A stretch of 64,000 nt of DNA, taken from the NCBI GenBank assembly GCA_036172665.1, contig CM069871.1, positions 56,790,713 to 56,854,712 of the forward strand, written 5' to 3'. This DNA comes from Prosopocoilus inquinatus. Lineage: Eukaryota > Arthropoda > Insecta > Coleoptera > Lucanidae. The position numbers and the translations under genes were made by a program. Below, in pieces: positions 22,681 to 33,639 of this stretch; position 1 is the stretch's first letter; the number at the start of each line of letters is the position of its first letter. Below the pieces are notes generated by a model. The model was not told the origin of the DNA. It made no database searches and saw only the letters and a list, made by a program, of their open reading frames with translations.

Positions 22681-23147
22681 ATTTCTTTATCGTCAGAGAA
22701 GAAAGTAATTTAATAAGAAATAATTTTGAATCGTTTGTTGTTGAAAATAATTTCCGAAATAGTGTCGTAAAAATTAATAAAGTAAGTAAAAAGTACAGAA
22801 ATGTCATTATTTTTTATATTTAAGGTAGGTTACATTTTTAAATAAAATTATAATTATTTTTTAAATATATGTGTGCAACTTTTATATCAAAAAAGCTTTA
22901 TAATAACTATGGAAAATTCACTCGTTACTTTTTAATCGTTGGAATTCTATCTATTAATCGAACGCCTGATTAGACAGAAGTAAACGAAGCGTTATCTCTT
23001 AATCAAGCTTTGTGAAGCTCTTAACGGAGCAGTAAGACTATTTGACTACCGATTACAGAGCCAGCCGTTTAGTAATCATCGTTAAATGCAGATGTTTTAC
23101 ATAGTTAATCGGAACTTAAATATTTAACGAAGCTTTGTGAAACCGGC

Positions 23148-24290
23148 TATCAGTGCGCGGAAAGTTGTATCGTTATCTTAATTGGTGTGAGACGAAACTC
23201 TACAGCTCATACTTGATTTGGTTACATGACATCTGTCGAAGCGATTGTTATGTTACGATGAGGTATTAATTATACAAGCTGGCGTCATAAGTCTCTATGA
23301 AAGCTTTATCTCAGACCGGAATATTAAAGAAAATGAATATTTTTTGTGTGTGTACCAATGGAGAATTCAAAATTTATAACGGAATATTACATTACCATCA
23401 AAACATATAATGAAATTGCGTATTAATTGATTAATTGTATCGCAATAAAAATTGCAGGAAAAACTTAACCCTGCTCGCAAGTAATTTCTATGTAATTGCA
23501 ACGAAAGTTGGCCCTTTTTGGATGTAAATATTTACGTAAACTGTTTATGAAACTTTTGGTTAAATAAATTTTCAGCATTTGATTTCTGAATTAAAATCCT
23601 AACATGAAGCTGCAGGTACGTTTTCAAAAAAAATATAATTTACTCAACTTCCCATTGCGTTAAAGTACACAGCTGAGGTTTGAATTAGCAAAGCAGATTG
23701 CAGCAACTGAGTTTAATCCAATAAACAATTCCAAGTCGGATTAAAACAAAAATAACCAATGCAAAACGAAACAGAAAACCGGTAATTTGTTTGAGGCACG
23801 CCAGTCATGAGGCACACCACGCAGAGCCCACAATCGCTTAACGAATGAATTGCTCGGCTACGTTCTGCTCACTGCGAACGAACTTTTAATGCTTTTAAAA
23901 GTCATAACGTTACTCTGAAACTAAACCACCATTAACCGATTGAATTAAAGTTTTCAAATCCTTTTACAATATATGCAATGTGCAGTAAATTTTTACTACT
24001 ACTGCTAGGTATTTAACAAGTAGAGTTTTGCAACTGAACTGGAGAGTATAGTTTTCACAGAACTGTTTTAAACACTCTTAAGATAATTTGTTTTGAATTT
24101 AACTTAAGAGAAGGAAAATCTTCTTAGAATGAAAACGATAAAATCCAAATTTTACAGACTGTTCTGATGAAATTTAATCAGCAAAGTAAATAATAAACTA
24201 ATTCACTTGATGGTTTTATGGAAGTGAGAACTGGCGAGCACTATACACGTATTTAAGTAATGAGATTATCTTGGTAGTCGACGACTTGGA
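23148..24290. other. Intergenic, nothing recognised
   Basis: AT-rich sequence without terminal repeats, RNA gene signals or recognisable reading frames. Confidence 0.5.
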
Positions 24291-24294
24291 ACTA

Positions 24295-24342
24295 GTTATC
24301 CTGCGACATTTAAAGTCTTTACTTTAAATGTCGCAGGATAAC
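24295..24342. repeat. Perfect 22-bp hairpin with 4-nt loop
   Basis: The 22-nt arm starting GTTATCCTGCGACATTTAAA at 24295 is followed by loop CTTT (24317-24320) and its exact reverse complement (24321-24342). After a short asymmetric interruption the outer sequence GACTT/AAGTC can pair as well. It matches no transposon end seen in this window. Confidence 0.85.
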
Positions 24343-24355
24343 AAGTCAATGATTG

Positions 24356-24612
24356 ATGTCGCGGTTTCGAGAAGAAAGTTCCAACCGGAAACGTACGGAA
24401 ATCCAAAACACCACAAAATTCAAAAAATTCCGACCGTCAAGTAGCGAACGAAATATCTCGACCACCGACTCGAAAATTTAGAACAACTCCACGCGAGGGT
24501 AAAAAAAATCTCGGGAAGAAGAAGAGGTCACAGAACTCCACGTTCAGGGGAAACAATTGGCAGACCCCTAGCTCTGATGCAAGTTTCCAAACAAATAATC
24601 TCAAAACGCTAG
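24356..24612 (+). pseudogene. Broken basic open frame, unrecognised
   Basis: From ATG at about 24350 a frame reads MIDVAVSRRKFQPETYGNPK, meets one TAG after about 30 codons, then stays open for about 50 more, with KYLDHRLENLEQLHARVKK and ISGRRRGHRTPRSGETIG. Base composition is markedly more GC-rich than its surroundings. It is strongly basic, and I recognise no family. It could be an old gag-like or nucleoprotein remnant or a chance frame. Confidence 0.25.
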
Positions 24613-25158
24613 TGAAAAGGTTGAAAAAATTATTTTCTAAATTTGTTTTACTTTCGACTTTTACACAAAATTTAACTCCCGTATTTTATTGTTTAATTGC
24701 ATTTTTGCAGGTGCGTTTGTTGACATGGGTTTGTCGCACCGACGCGACGCGACTCAAATTGCTAAGGCCAAGGAATGTGCGCGGATGAACGCGTGATAAG
24801 CATGCATGCGCTGCATCAACGAATTTTATATTTATTAGAAAATAATTAACATGCTCGCTTTTAACGGTGTTTTCGCGAGATGCTGACTATTTTGTTATTT
24901 TAAAATTTAAATCGAAAAGCGAACATGCATGCCGCACGAGAAATATAAGAAAGTAACTTTACAAAGCAAAAAGCACTTAGGGGATTAGTAGTAAAGCAGT
25001 CAGTAGTTAGCAAGTTAGAAGAATTTGGTATTATCAATTAGTGGCGGTCAATGATAAGTCAGCAGCGAATGAGTAGTGAGTAGACATGGTGTTTGCCTCG
25101 GATGAGGTAAAGTAGACTTTCAATAACTACTAATAACTAACTAACTAATAGTGAATTA

Positions 25159-28100
25159 CACTAGCCTGCGAAGGTTTTGCGGATGACATAAAACTAGGTG
25201 TATGTAGTAGATTTGGTGTTCCTAAGTTCGAGAAAAATATAATAATTTTTTCATCACTACCATTTTTTTTTAAATGCAATATTTCAAAGTACACTTTTCA
25301 AATATAATTTTCGAGAAGCTAACTGTTACTTACTTGTTTGCATACTTTCACTTGTCATTCTTGACAGATTTGTGCTTATTAATATTGCTTAAGTGTTTAT
25401 ATGTTTCATGCCGTACAAAATATTAGTGTGTAGTATACCGTGTGTTCCAGTTCAAGCAACTATTGAAAAAAAAAATGGATAGCAAAGTAAATGTTACTAA
25501 AAGGCGTTGTGTAAATGATCCCAACAGTTTTTGCTACATTTGTGGTTCGTATACATTGAAAAAACAAAGACGAAGCTTTACCGAATCCGTGAAACTTGCC
25601 TATTTTCATTACTTCAAGTTGCACATAAGAAACCAAGATAAAAATTGGGCTCCCCAAATAGTTTGTAATACTTGTGTAGAAGGACTGATATTGGTTTATA
25701 AAGGCACGATCTTCGGTGCCCTTTGGTGTTCCAATGTTATGGCGTGAACCAAAAGATCATTTTCGAGACTGTTACTTCTGCGCTGTTAATGTATCAGGCT
25801 TCAATAAAAAAATAAGGGTACCATCGTTTATCCTAACTTGATCTCGGCAGACGACCTGTCGCCCATGGACCAGAAATTCCAATACCATTCCCACCGTATT
25901 CTCTCTCGAAGATACACTTTCGGAATATTCATCAAATAGTAATTTCAATCCGGACAACAATATGGATGACCCAGAGGTATTATTCCGGGAAGAAACATCT
26001 CCACAACTTTTTAACCAAAAAAGTTAAATAATTTAGTTCGCGATTAAAGGAGAAAAATTTATTAGCACCTGAGACTACATTTCACTGGTATAGAGACAGA
26101 GAAAAAGAATTAATACGTTTCTCTGAAAAGGAAAATAATTTAGTTTACTCCAAAGATGTGAAAGGCCTTATCGAATAATTAGAAGAAAATGTATATCAAG
26201 CGAAACATTGTCGTTTATTCATAGATTCTTCAAAAAGAAGCCTAAAGGCCGTTCTCCTCCACAATGGAAATAAATATGCTTCAATACCAATCGCCCATTC
26301 TACTGTGTTGAAAGAAACATGTGGTAACATGAAGATTGTCTTGGAGAAAATTAATTACTCTATGCATCAGTGGATCGTATGTCGAGACCTCAAAATTTCA
26401 GGAATGTTATTAGGCTTACAAGGGGGTTATACAAAGTTTCCGTATTTTTTATGCGAATGGGATAGTCGCAATCGAGACGAACACTGGATTCGCAAAGAAT
26501 GGCCTACCTGAACGAAATTTGTAGCGGGTGTCAAAAATGTTAAAGAACCGAATTTGATTGAGCCTACAAAAGTGTTACTGCCTCCTCTACATATCAAGCT
26601 AGGTATTATGAAGCCATACGTGAAAGCTTTGAATAAGGAGGATGCATGTTTTCAATATCTTCGTAATAAATTTCCAGCTTTATCAGTAGCAAAAATAAAA
26701 GAGGGGAATATTTACCCGGCCTGATATTCGCGAGCTTATGTATGATGGTGACTTTCTAAAAAGCATGAATATTCAAGAAAAGAAAACTTGGCTTGCCTTC
26801 GAGGAGACGACAAAACAATTTCTCGGTAATTACAAAGATCCAAATTATGAAGGTATAGTTCAAAGAATGATGGATAAACTCCATAATCTGGGCTGTAACA
26901 TGAGTATTAAACTACACTTCTTATTTTCCCATCTTAATTACTTTCCGGACAACCTAGGACAACTCAGTGAAGAACCGGGAGAAGGATTTCATCAAGACCT
27001 AAAAGACATGGAACGCTGACATGGAAGATATCAAGGCAGGTGGAACAAGAATATGATGGCGGACTACAGCTGGTTTTTAGTTCGGGAAACATTATAATAA
27101 CAACATAAGAGAAAATCTATTAAAAGGACTCTCAACGATAACTAAATTAGTTTAAGCTATTGGAACATTTTAAAAATTTTTAAGTTTAATTTAAGAATTG
27201 GGGAACATATACACCAATATGATTGAAAAAATATATGTATACAGTAAAGTTCGGTTATAATGAATACAAAAAATGCACCAAAACAGGTTTACTACATCCA
27301 AAGTTGGCTTTTACCGATAAATAAAAACGAAGTGTATATTTAATAGGTTATAACCGGTATGAGCGGGTTCACAGCAGGCGACTTTCGCTGTACAGTATTT
27401 GCTTATACCTAAACCGCCAGAATTTATTTAAAAAAAAGAAATAAATGGTCGTCGGAACCCAAGAAATGAGTACCAATTTTGTTATTTTAAATGGAACACT
27501 CAGTATATTTTTAGGAAGTAAGAAATATTGTTTTTCTAGTTCTAAAAATATGTAGTTTCTTTATGTTAGGTCCTTTTTGCGATATTTGAAATTTATTATT
27601 GTTTTGATGTGTTTTTACAATTTTTTTTTATATAACATATTAATTTGTCTCAGCTGTCAGCGCTTTTATAAAACGCCCCCGATGAGCAGTCTTTTAATTT
27701 TGTAGTTAATACCTGTCACACATAATAAAATTCTTATTAATCAAAGTAAATCAATTTTTAAATTTCAAACTTAAAATATAGACAAACTACAGTCGAACCT
27801 CGGCAATTCAAACTTCAGGTTACTGGAAAATTACGAGTAAGAGAGATTTCAAGTTAAAGATGTAGATAGCAGTTATACACAACGAGCAGGGACCATCAGT
27901 AAGTTTCGACTTACACAGAATTTCGATTTGTGGAGGTACGAGTTAAAGAGGTCCGACTGTATATATTTTTGAAATTAGGAAAAAGGATCTTTGTTAATTC
28001 GAGAAAGTATACTCTGTGTTAAATCTAAAATAACAGAGCTGGTTCTCATTTGCTAGGTTTCCGATCGTCATTTTTTTTTGTTTAATAAATTTTGGCGGTT

Positions 28101-28236
28101 CCTGTACATATTATTTTTTTGGAATCCTGACGTGATAGAAAAAAAACTAATAACAAATTCTTTTTTGTAATGGCGAAATCATTGAAAAACACCTAGTCCT
28201 ATCTCATCCGCAAAAAAAAAATTTCGCAGGCTAGTG
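25159..28236. mobile_element. CACTA (EnSpm) DNA transposon, degenerate
   Basis: The left terminus CACTAGCCTGCGAAGGTTTT (25159 on) and the right terminus (reverse complement) CACTAGCCTGCGAAATTTTT share further blocks TTGCGGATGA and AACTAGGTG / GACTAGGTG, so the TIRs span about 42-47 bp. A 3-bp TTA duplication flanks both sides (25156-25158, 28237-28239). Termini beginning CACTA with a 3-bp target duplication define the CACTA/EnSpm superfamily. The element is 3,078 bp and contains one degenerate multi-block gene on the plus strand. Confidence 0.85.
25475..27115 (+). pseudogene. CACTA-element transposase-like gene, broken
   Basis: Starting at MDSKVNVTKRRCVNDPNSF the frame shows a Cys-rich N-terminus: FCYICGSYTL (C-x2-C), WAPQIVCNTCVEG (C-x2-C) and, after a frame change near 25735, KDHFRDCYFCAVNVSGF. 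Later blocks are LVYSKDVKGLIE, CRLFIDSSKRSLKAVLLHNG, IVCRDLKISGMLLGLQGGYT, YFLCEWDSRNRDEHWIRKEW, PTKVLLPPLHIKLGIM-like codons, KEKKTWLAFEETTKQFLGN-like codons, SIKLHFLFSHLNYFPDNLG and PGEGFHQDLKDMER. I know this order from a large family of uncharacterised Hydra and arthropod proteins. The D of LFIDSSK and of CRDLK and the E of GEGFHQ are candidate DDE residues by position only. Several stops and frameshifts make it inactive. Confidence 0.7.
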
Positions 28237-28239
28237 TTA

Positions 28240-30016
28240 TTTATGCCAAGAGAGTATGTTTCTACGATGTAATGCGAAACCGAGACTCTCTAAGTTGTAG
28301 TAATGTAAGTTATGTTTGTCATAAAACATTATATTTTATTCGGAACATAGACTTTTAAACTAACTCGGTTTCATATCGCGACATGATGCAGGACAGCCTC
28401 TTATTCAGTGACATGGTGTAGATGCCCTTATATCGTGAAAGAGAAGAAAAGAGCGGCCGTAAACAAACGCGCAAAACAGAGCAACGAAATTCGAAGAGAA
28501 CGATGAGAGCGGAGGTCAAATAAATCTAAAATGAAAGAGCCCGTAACATATCTTATACAGCTTTCCCAGGAGACATAATTTGTAGGAGAATAAGATATTG
28601 CCTTCAGCAACCGGCAGATCGCGAACGCTTACGTTGCGAATCGAAGAATGCTGCTACATTTAGATAGAAGAATGATTCACCCTGCATGTTTGGCGTGAAT
28701 TTATAAACATTAACTTTAAATAATCAAATCAAATTAATTTCTACGCCAGTATAAAGTACATTAAACAAGTAATAGCTTAATAGAAAGAATTTAAGACTAA
28801 ATGAAACTAAGCCGGCAAAAGATAATGAGTGCCTTTATGTCTTAAACGATGAATTAATAACTTATGTTTATATTTGCTGGGGAAACTTTCTTAATTATAC
28901 TTTAAATTATCTAATTATAAAAGCTATTCTGTATCCCCGAAATTTATTTTCATGATAAATATCCATTATACTTAGCATGCGTAAACTGGAAATTGTCAGG
29001 AGCTAAGCATATTCCAAAATATAATCATTTATGAAATGTGTGACGACGAAGGCTCATAACTCTTTATGATTTACCTCCGACTTGTTTTTATTTAAATAAT
29101 CAATTTCTAATTTATGAATTGCCTTCCACTAATGGTGAGTTTATATAGTAACTAAACTAACAAGTGCGAAAGGAAATATTGTACTTGTATAATATTCATT
29201 TCTCTTGAGCTTCAAAATCGTTTCTTTCTTCCACATTTTCGCGGTTAATTTTAAGGACAACTTTGATCTGACGCAATTGGAAAAAAATGTGATCGTAACA
29301 CCTACACATAAAACACATAAACGAATTAATATTCGTTTTCTGAATGCTTTCCATTAATTGAATGATCTTTATTTACTAATATTGTCTTTGAAACTACTAA
29401 AGCATCATGTATTATGTACGTAATAACGTTTTTCTTTGCGTAATTTGGTATATACTTTAACTACTTTAATAAAGCTTGGCTATTAAGCACAGCCATTTAT
29501 GAAGTTTTGCTTGCGGCGAAAGTTCCTTCGCCTACTCTAAGGCGCCAAATTTACTTTACTAATGCGATGTTTGTTTTCACAATTAGCGAACGCAAACCAG
29601 CAGCAACAGTCTGTTTGTCCGTAAAGTATACATAGAGCAGGTACGGTCTCCTAATGAATTAAGTTGGTACACAGGTATAAATGTGAGATTTGCACATGTG
29701 TATTTCCACATTTCATGTGTTGTAATTGTATAATTGTGTAAAATTAAAATTATTACAATTAGTGTACTTAAGCAAGTTTGTTTGTTTTGTCTACGATAAT
29801 CAAAACTGCAATACACGCTTTAGTAAGATGAGATCCGGGAAAAAGGTTGAGGAGGGTAGTTAGTCTCGAGTGGAATTTGGAGTGAAAGCATTTGGATAAG
29901 ACGCACGGCAAATCGGACTCTTCGTGTGTTATAATGAAATACAGTGATCTAATAAAAGAGTTCATGTAAAATACAATAGACTTGTTGATGATGGATCATA
30001 ATATTCCAAGACAGAG
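28240..30016. other. Intergenic, short dispersed repeat only
   Basis: The only repeat noticed is the stretch at about 29220-29300, similar to 19640-19745. Short minus-strand frames at 28.4-28.6 and 29.6-29.95 kb match no known family. Confidence 0.45.
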
Positions 30017-30197
30017 TAATGCTGCGTTTACATTAGTAAAGTGAGTTGATCAAGTCAGTGGAATTCAAGTCACTTGAAGGAAAATTGAACGTCTAAACCC
30101 CTTCCATTCATGTAATTTGAGCATGTGAATTGAATCCTTCCGAGTTGAAACATGTTTAACTTTTTCGTAAACTGCATTCAAGAGACGTGTTTAAAAA

Positions 30198-32440
30198 ATG
30201 GCAACAAATAAGTGAACTGAGGAGAAGTCTTGCAAATTTGTTAATGTGTACGAAAAATATGAGTGCCTGTGGAATACGAAGTGTAATGATTATAGAAATA
30301 GAGATGCTAGGGTGCTGTTAGAAAAGTAATTAGCGATATGGAAGAATTAGGTATAAATATGACAGAAGATGAAGTTAAGAACAGAATAAAAGCAATTCGT
30401 ACTACCTATACGGCAGATCTGCGTAAAGTAGAAAAATCTGCAAACTCGTTTCAGTTGATGATTTATGTCATCCAACCTGTGCGTGGTTCAAAGACGCTGA
30501 CCGTTTTTTACGCCACGTTGTTACTCTTCGACCAGTTTTTGGAAACATGGTAAGTTTTAATTTAACTAATACATATTTTTTAACTGATTAAGGGCCAGTT
30601 GTTCAAACATCGTTCAACTCTGAACCGCATTACCGCAACATATGCCTTTACAAATGTTTCCATGGTAATAGAACCAAGTTCAGAGCTGAACTATGGTTCA
30701 AATATTTGAGCAACTGGACCTAACCAGTATACAGTGACCGCCAAAAAATTGGCATCTAATTTTTTTATTAGAGTTTTTTTGGAAAATCAAAATTATTTTT
30801 TTTTTTGCATTTGCCGGCGACTTTTTAGAAATTTTATCACATGTTTAATTCCATTGATTTTTATTTTGTGTTCTACATAAATAACTCCTGTGAAATTAAG
30901 GTAGGAACTTTTCACTCTTTTCAATATGCAGGTTCATTGAAAGATATCTCTTCTTTATATTTTCAACATTATTTATTCCACTGTAGCATAGTTTACGGTA
31001 AGTGACCGGTCAATTTGCACAAAGACTTCAAGCCAATGGTAGATTAACCCCTGTAACCAATCGCTGATTGGGAAAATTGTGGGTGCGTAGGTTAATCTGA
31101 CCATTGACTTGACGAATCTGTGCAAGTCGACTGTTCACTTAACGTAGCCATAATACATATTATGAAAAATAATGCGATTATTATCAATAATTAATTTTAT
31201 TTAATTGCCATGATACCGCCACGTTTGTGCAAAAATACTCCGCATATTTTTTATTTATTTATTTTTTATTTTTTTTTATTATTACTACCTTGGCGCTGTA
31301 GCGCCAGCAGTGCTGTTGGTAAGTCTCTCCAAGAACCTGGAGTTATCTGCCCTGTTTCTAAATCTTCTGCATCGATAAGTCCGTTTGTAATGTAAGTAGG
31401 TGCAGAAGTTTTGCACAACCAGTTGTGCAAAGCTGTACTTGCTTTTACTGTTGAAGTAACTTTTCCTGGAGAAAGTGCTATAGGCCTATCGAAAATTCTG
31501 AATTTGGCCACCAATAATCCAAAAGCATTCTCAACAATTCGGCGAGCTCTGCTCAACCTATAATTAAATATACTTTCTCTTAAGGATAAGTTTCGTTTTG
31601 AAAATGGTTTCATAAGATAGGTTTTTAAAGGGAAAGCATCATCTGCTACAACCAACATTCCCGGAGGCATGTGTAACTGTGCATTCTCTAAACCATCATA
31701 TAAGGCACTTTCTTGAAAAATTCCACCATCTGAAGCTCTTCCTTGAGCACCGACGTCTATGTAAGTGAAACAGTAGTCTGCATCGACTAGTGCAAGCAAA
31801 ACGATACTATATGTTTTTTTTATAATTGTAATAATCAGAACCAGTATCTGGTGGATTTCGAATTACAATGTGTTTACCATCCAACGCACCTCCACACGTT
31901 GGAAAATTCCATTTTGTAGCAAATCCTTGTTCAATACATCGCCACTCTTGCTCTATGGCAGGAACCTATAAACAAAACTTTTGGATTTTATAATTATTTA
32001 TGCTTACATATCTAGATTATTGATTTGTAGTATACGTAAATATTCAGTTCTTTTTTTAGAGGTCAGAATCAATGAAACAAGTCATCAGACCAGCTTCTAG
32101 AGAAGGAACAAATATTCAAGAATCTAAATCACAACAGGCAGTAGTAGATGAAGCATTTGGTGACACAGGCAATACACCAATCATCATACCGCCAGATGAA
32201 AACATGAAAACTAATTTCCCAAATACATCAAGTGTTCGCTCTAACTTGAAACGTTTAAGGCGTTGTAGTGACGATACCTCTTTACCTGTTATAAATAAGT
32301 TACAAAAAATTTGTGATACTGCCAATGAATCTTTAAAAGAAGACGAGTTCGACATTATTGGTAGACATGTTGCTAATCTATTACGGAATATAGACATTGT
32401 TAGGGCAATTGAGGTCCAAGCCCAAATCAATACTCTCTAG
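30198..32440 (+). pseudogene. Harbinger MADF accessory protein, two exons
   Basis: Exon 1 (about 30198-30550) encodes a MADF domain: KFVNVYEKYECLWNTKCNDY, then ISDMEELGINMTEDEVKNRI, KAIRTTYTADLRKVEKSA and, in a shifted frame, CAWFKDADRFLRHVVTLRPV. It ends at a donor ATG|GTAAGT (30551). Exon 2 starts after the acceptor TTTTTTTAG near 32060 and runs to a stop at 32440. Its 3' end, DEFDIIGRHVANLLRNIDIV, is the C-terminal helix usual for these proteins. MADF proteins bind DNA and accompany Harbinger transposases. Three frame lesions in exon 1 (an early TGA, a shift near 30330, a shift near 30455) disable this copy. Confidence 0.7.
30592..30720. mobile_element. Nested MITE in Harbinger intron
   Basis: The ends GGGCCAGTTGTTCAAACAT (left) and GGTCCAGTTGCTCAAATAT (right, reverse complement) are inverted repeats with TAA on both sides (30589-30591, 30721-30723). 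The 129-bp size and TAA duplication indicate a Harbinger-type MITE. Internal sequence is a further imperfect inverted repeat (GAACC/GGTTC). It sits just downstream of the MADF exon 1 donor site. Confidence 0.75.
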
Positions 32441-33119
32441 TTCTTCGTATTGGGCCAGCCTCCCTTATTCAGTAGCGAGTGAGTCACAACATTCTTACGC
32501 AGAAATAAATGTAGAACAATTCTGTTAATTGTCAACGAAGGACATTCTCACTCAAACAATTAACACTATTTTGTACTTTAATGTATTACTTATAAAATAT
32601 ATCATATATGTACATAGGTACATAATAAATTTACATAATTAACAATTTCTTGCTCTGTATTACTTACCTTTATATATTCCTGTAAGACTTCGTAAATAGC
32701 TTCACATATCTCTATCAAACAAGATGAAATTGTACACTTTGGCACTCTGTAAAGATACTCTAAACTTTTAAAAGAATCTCCTGACGCTAAATACCGTAAA
32801 GTTATTTAAAAGCTTATTTGTGGTGAGAGAGCGTCACGCACCGCTGTATCCTTTTTTTAATTCTGTTTCCAACTTTTTTTAATAAATCGACGAATTGGTC
32901 TTTACTCATTCGTAAGAAATTCTTGTAATTGTTTGGATCTTCTAATCTTAGTTCACGTATGAGATTATTAGAGGCACCTTGCACTCTTCTGCGACTAATC
33001 CAGTCTTTAACCCATATCTTCTTTTTTCGTTCTTTCTTTTTATGCATATTTTGTTGTAATTCACGAAATAAAATTAAAGCTGCTCGGAGAATAGCTCTGC
33101 ACACTACTACTTTCGCCAT
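31266..33119 (-). pseudogene. Harbinger (HARBI1-like) transposase, two exons
   Basis: Exon 1 runs from ATG at 33119 to a donor at about 32668 (AAG|GTAAG): IWVKDWISRRRVQGASNNLI, then RELRLEDPNNYKNFLRMS, and in a shifted frame ITLRYLASGDSFKSLEYLYR. Exon 2 begins after the acceptor TTTATAG near 31967: FPTCGGALDGKHIVI (first catalytic Asp), YIDVGAQGRASDGGIFQES, MLVVADDAFPLKTYLM (second Asp), FNYRLSRARRIVENAFGLL (catalytic Glu), and LHNWLC. The DDE_Tnp_4 catalytic triad is complete. Lesions are an 8-A run near 31814 that shifts frame just after the first Asp and a shift or stop near 32815. It cuts and inserts the element's DNA together with the MADF protein. Confidence 0.85.
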
Positions 33120-33345
33120 TTTTAATTAAACTGACATGCATTCAATTCAATATAACGTGTAAACAAATAATTGAATGCAAGTGACTTGAATTCCACTGAC
33201 TTGATCAACTCACTTTACTAATGTAAACGCAGCATAAGGTGCAAATTTCTTTACATCCGCTCGGGTAGGGGTAGGAGATTGAGCAGTCCGTAACATGGAT
33301 AACCTGGTTGTATCCTCCGGTTGCCCGGATAAGAGTAGTATTCAA

Positions 33346-33631
33346 ACCTATCCATTTACAAAACATTTTTTTTTTGTTTGTAGTGGAAATGTTGAGCTAC
33401 GTCTTTGCTAAAAAAGCCCCAAATAGTAGCTGTACAGAGGCTGCTCGAGGTTTTCACTGCAATCAAAAACGATTTACAACAATTTTTTTTTTAACTTTCA
33501 TTATGCGTTGACAGCAAGCATGGCCGGCTTGCATGGGGTAGCTTATTATGTAGCAAACTCGTTTCAATGTGTTATCCTACTGCAATGTCAGGTCAAAAAG
33601 CGATCGTAAGATGTCGCTGATTTATCTATTC
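33346..33631 (+). mobile_element. Retrozyme-like repeat, copy 3 (dead)
   Basis: A third member of the ribozyme repeat family. It has only the sense half: GTAGTGGAAATGTTGAGC, a damaged ribozyme, CACTGCAATCAAAAACGATT, then the tail CATTATGCGTTGACAGCAAG to GATCGTAAGATGTCGCTGAT and TTATCTATTC. The hammerhead core is destroyed (first core segment CTAAAAA, and the stem II 3' strand with GAAAC is deleted). A 7-bp TATTCAA at 33339-33345 and 33632-33638 could be the remains of a target duplication. Confidence 0.65.
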
Positions 33632-33639
33632 TATTCAAT

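Larger units (their letters stand above)
20327..23147. mobile_element. Inverted pair of Harbinger derivatives
   Basis: Both outer ends carry GCCGGTTTCACAAAGC. The two arms (about 20327-21618 and 21884-23147, roughly 1.28 kb each) are reverse complements of each other, and their inner ends also carry the same terminal motif (GGTTTCACAAAGCTTTGTTTAAGC type). Each arm therefore has its own pair of ends, and a spacer of about 265 bp lies between them. Each arm contains the same relic of a Harbinger transposase N-terminus. The structure is a 2.8-kb palindrome. Outer target duplication is not exact (TAT or TA). Confidence 0.7.
30020..33234. mobile_element. PIF/Harbinger transposon, nearly complete
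   Basis: The terminal inverted repeats are 57 bp and, by eye, perfect (starting TGCTGCGTTTACATTAGTAA). They are flanked by the TAA duplication (30017-30019, 33235-33237) expected for PIF/Harbinger. The 3,215-bp element carries both Harbinger genes, a MADF accessory protein (plus) and a DDE transposase (minus), each in at least two exons that interleave. Identical TIRs suggest recent activity or maintenance, but both genes have frameshifts. A 129-bp MITE is nested in an intron. Confidence 0.9.
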
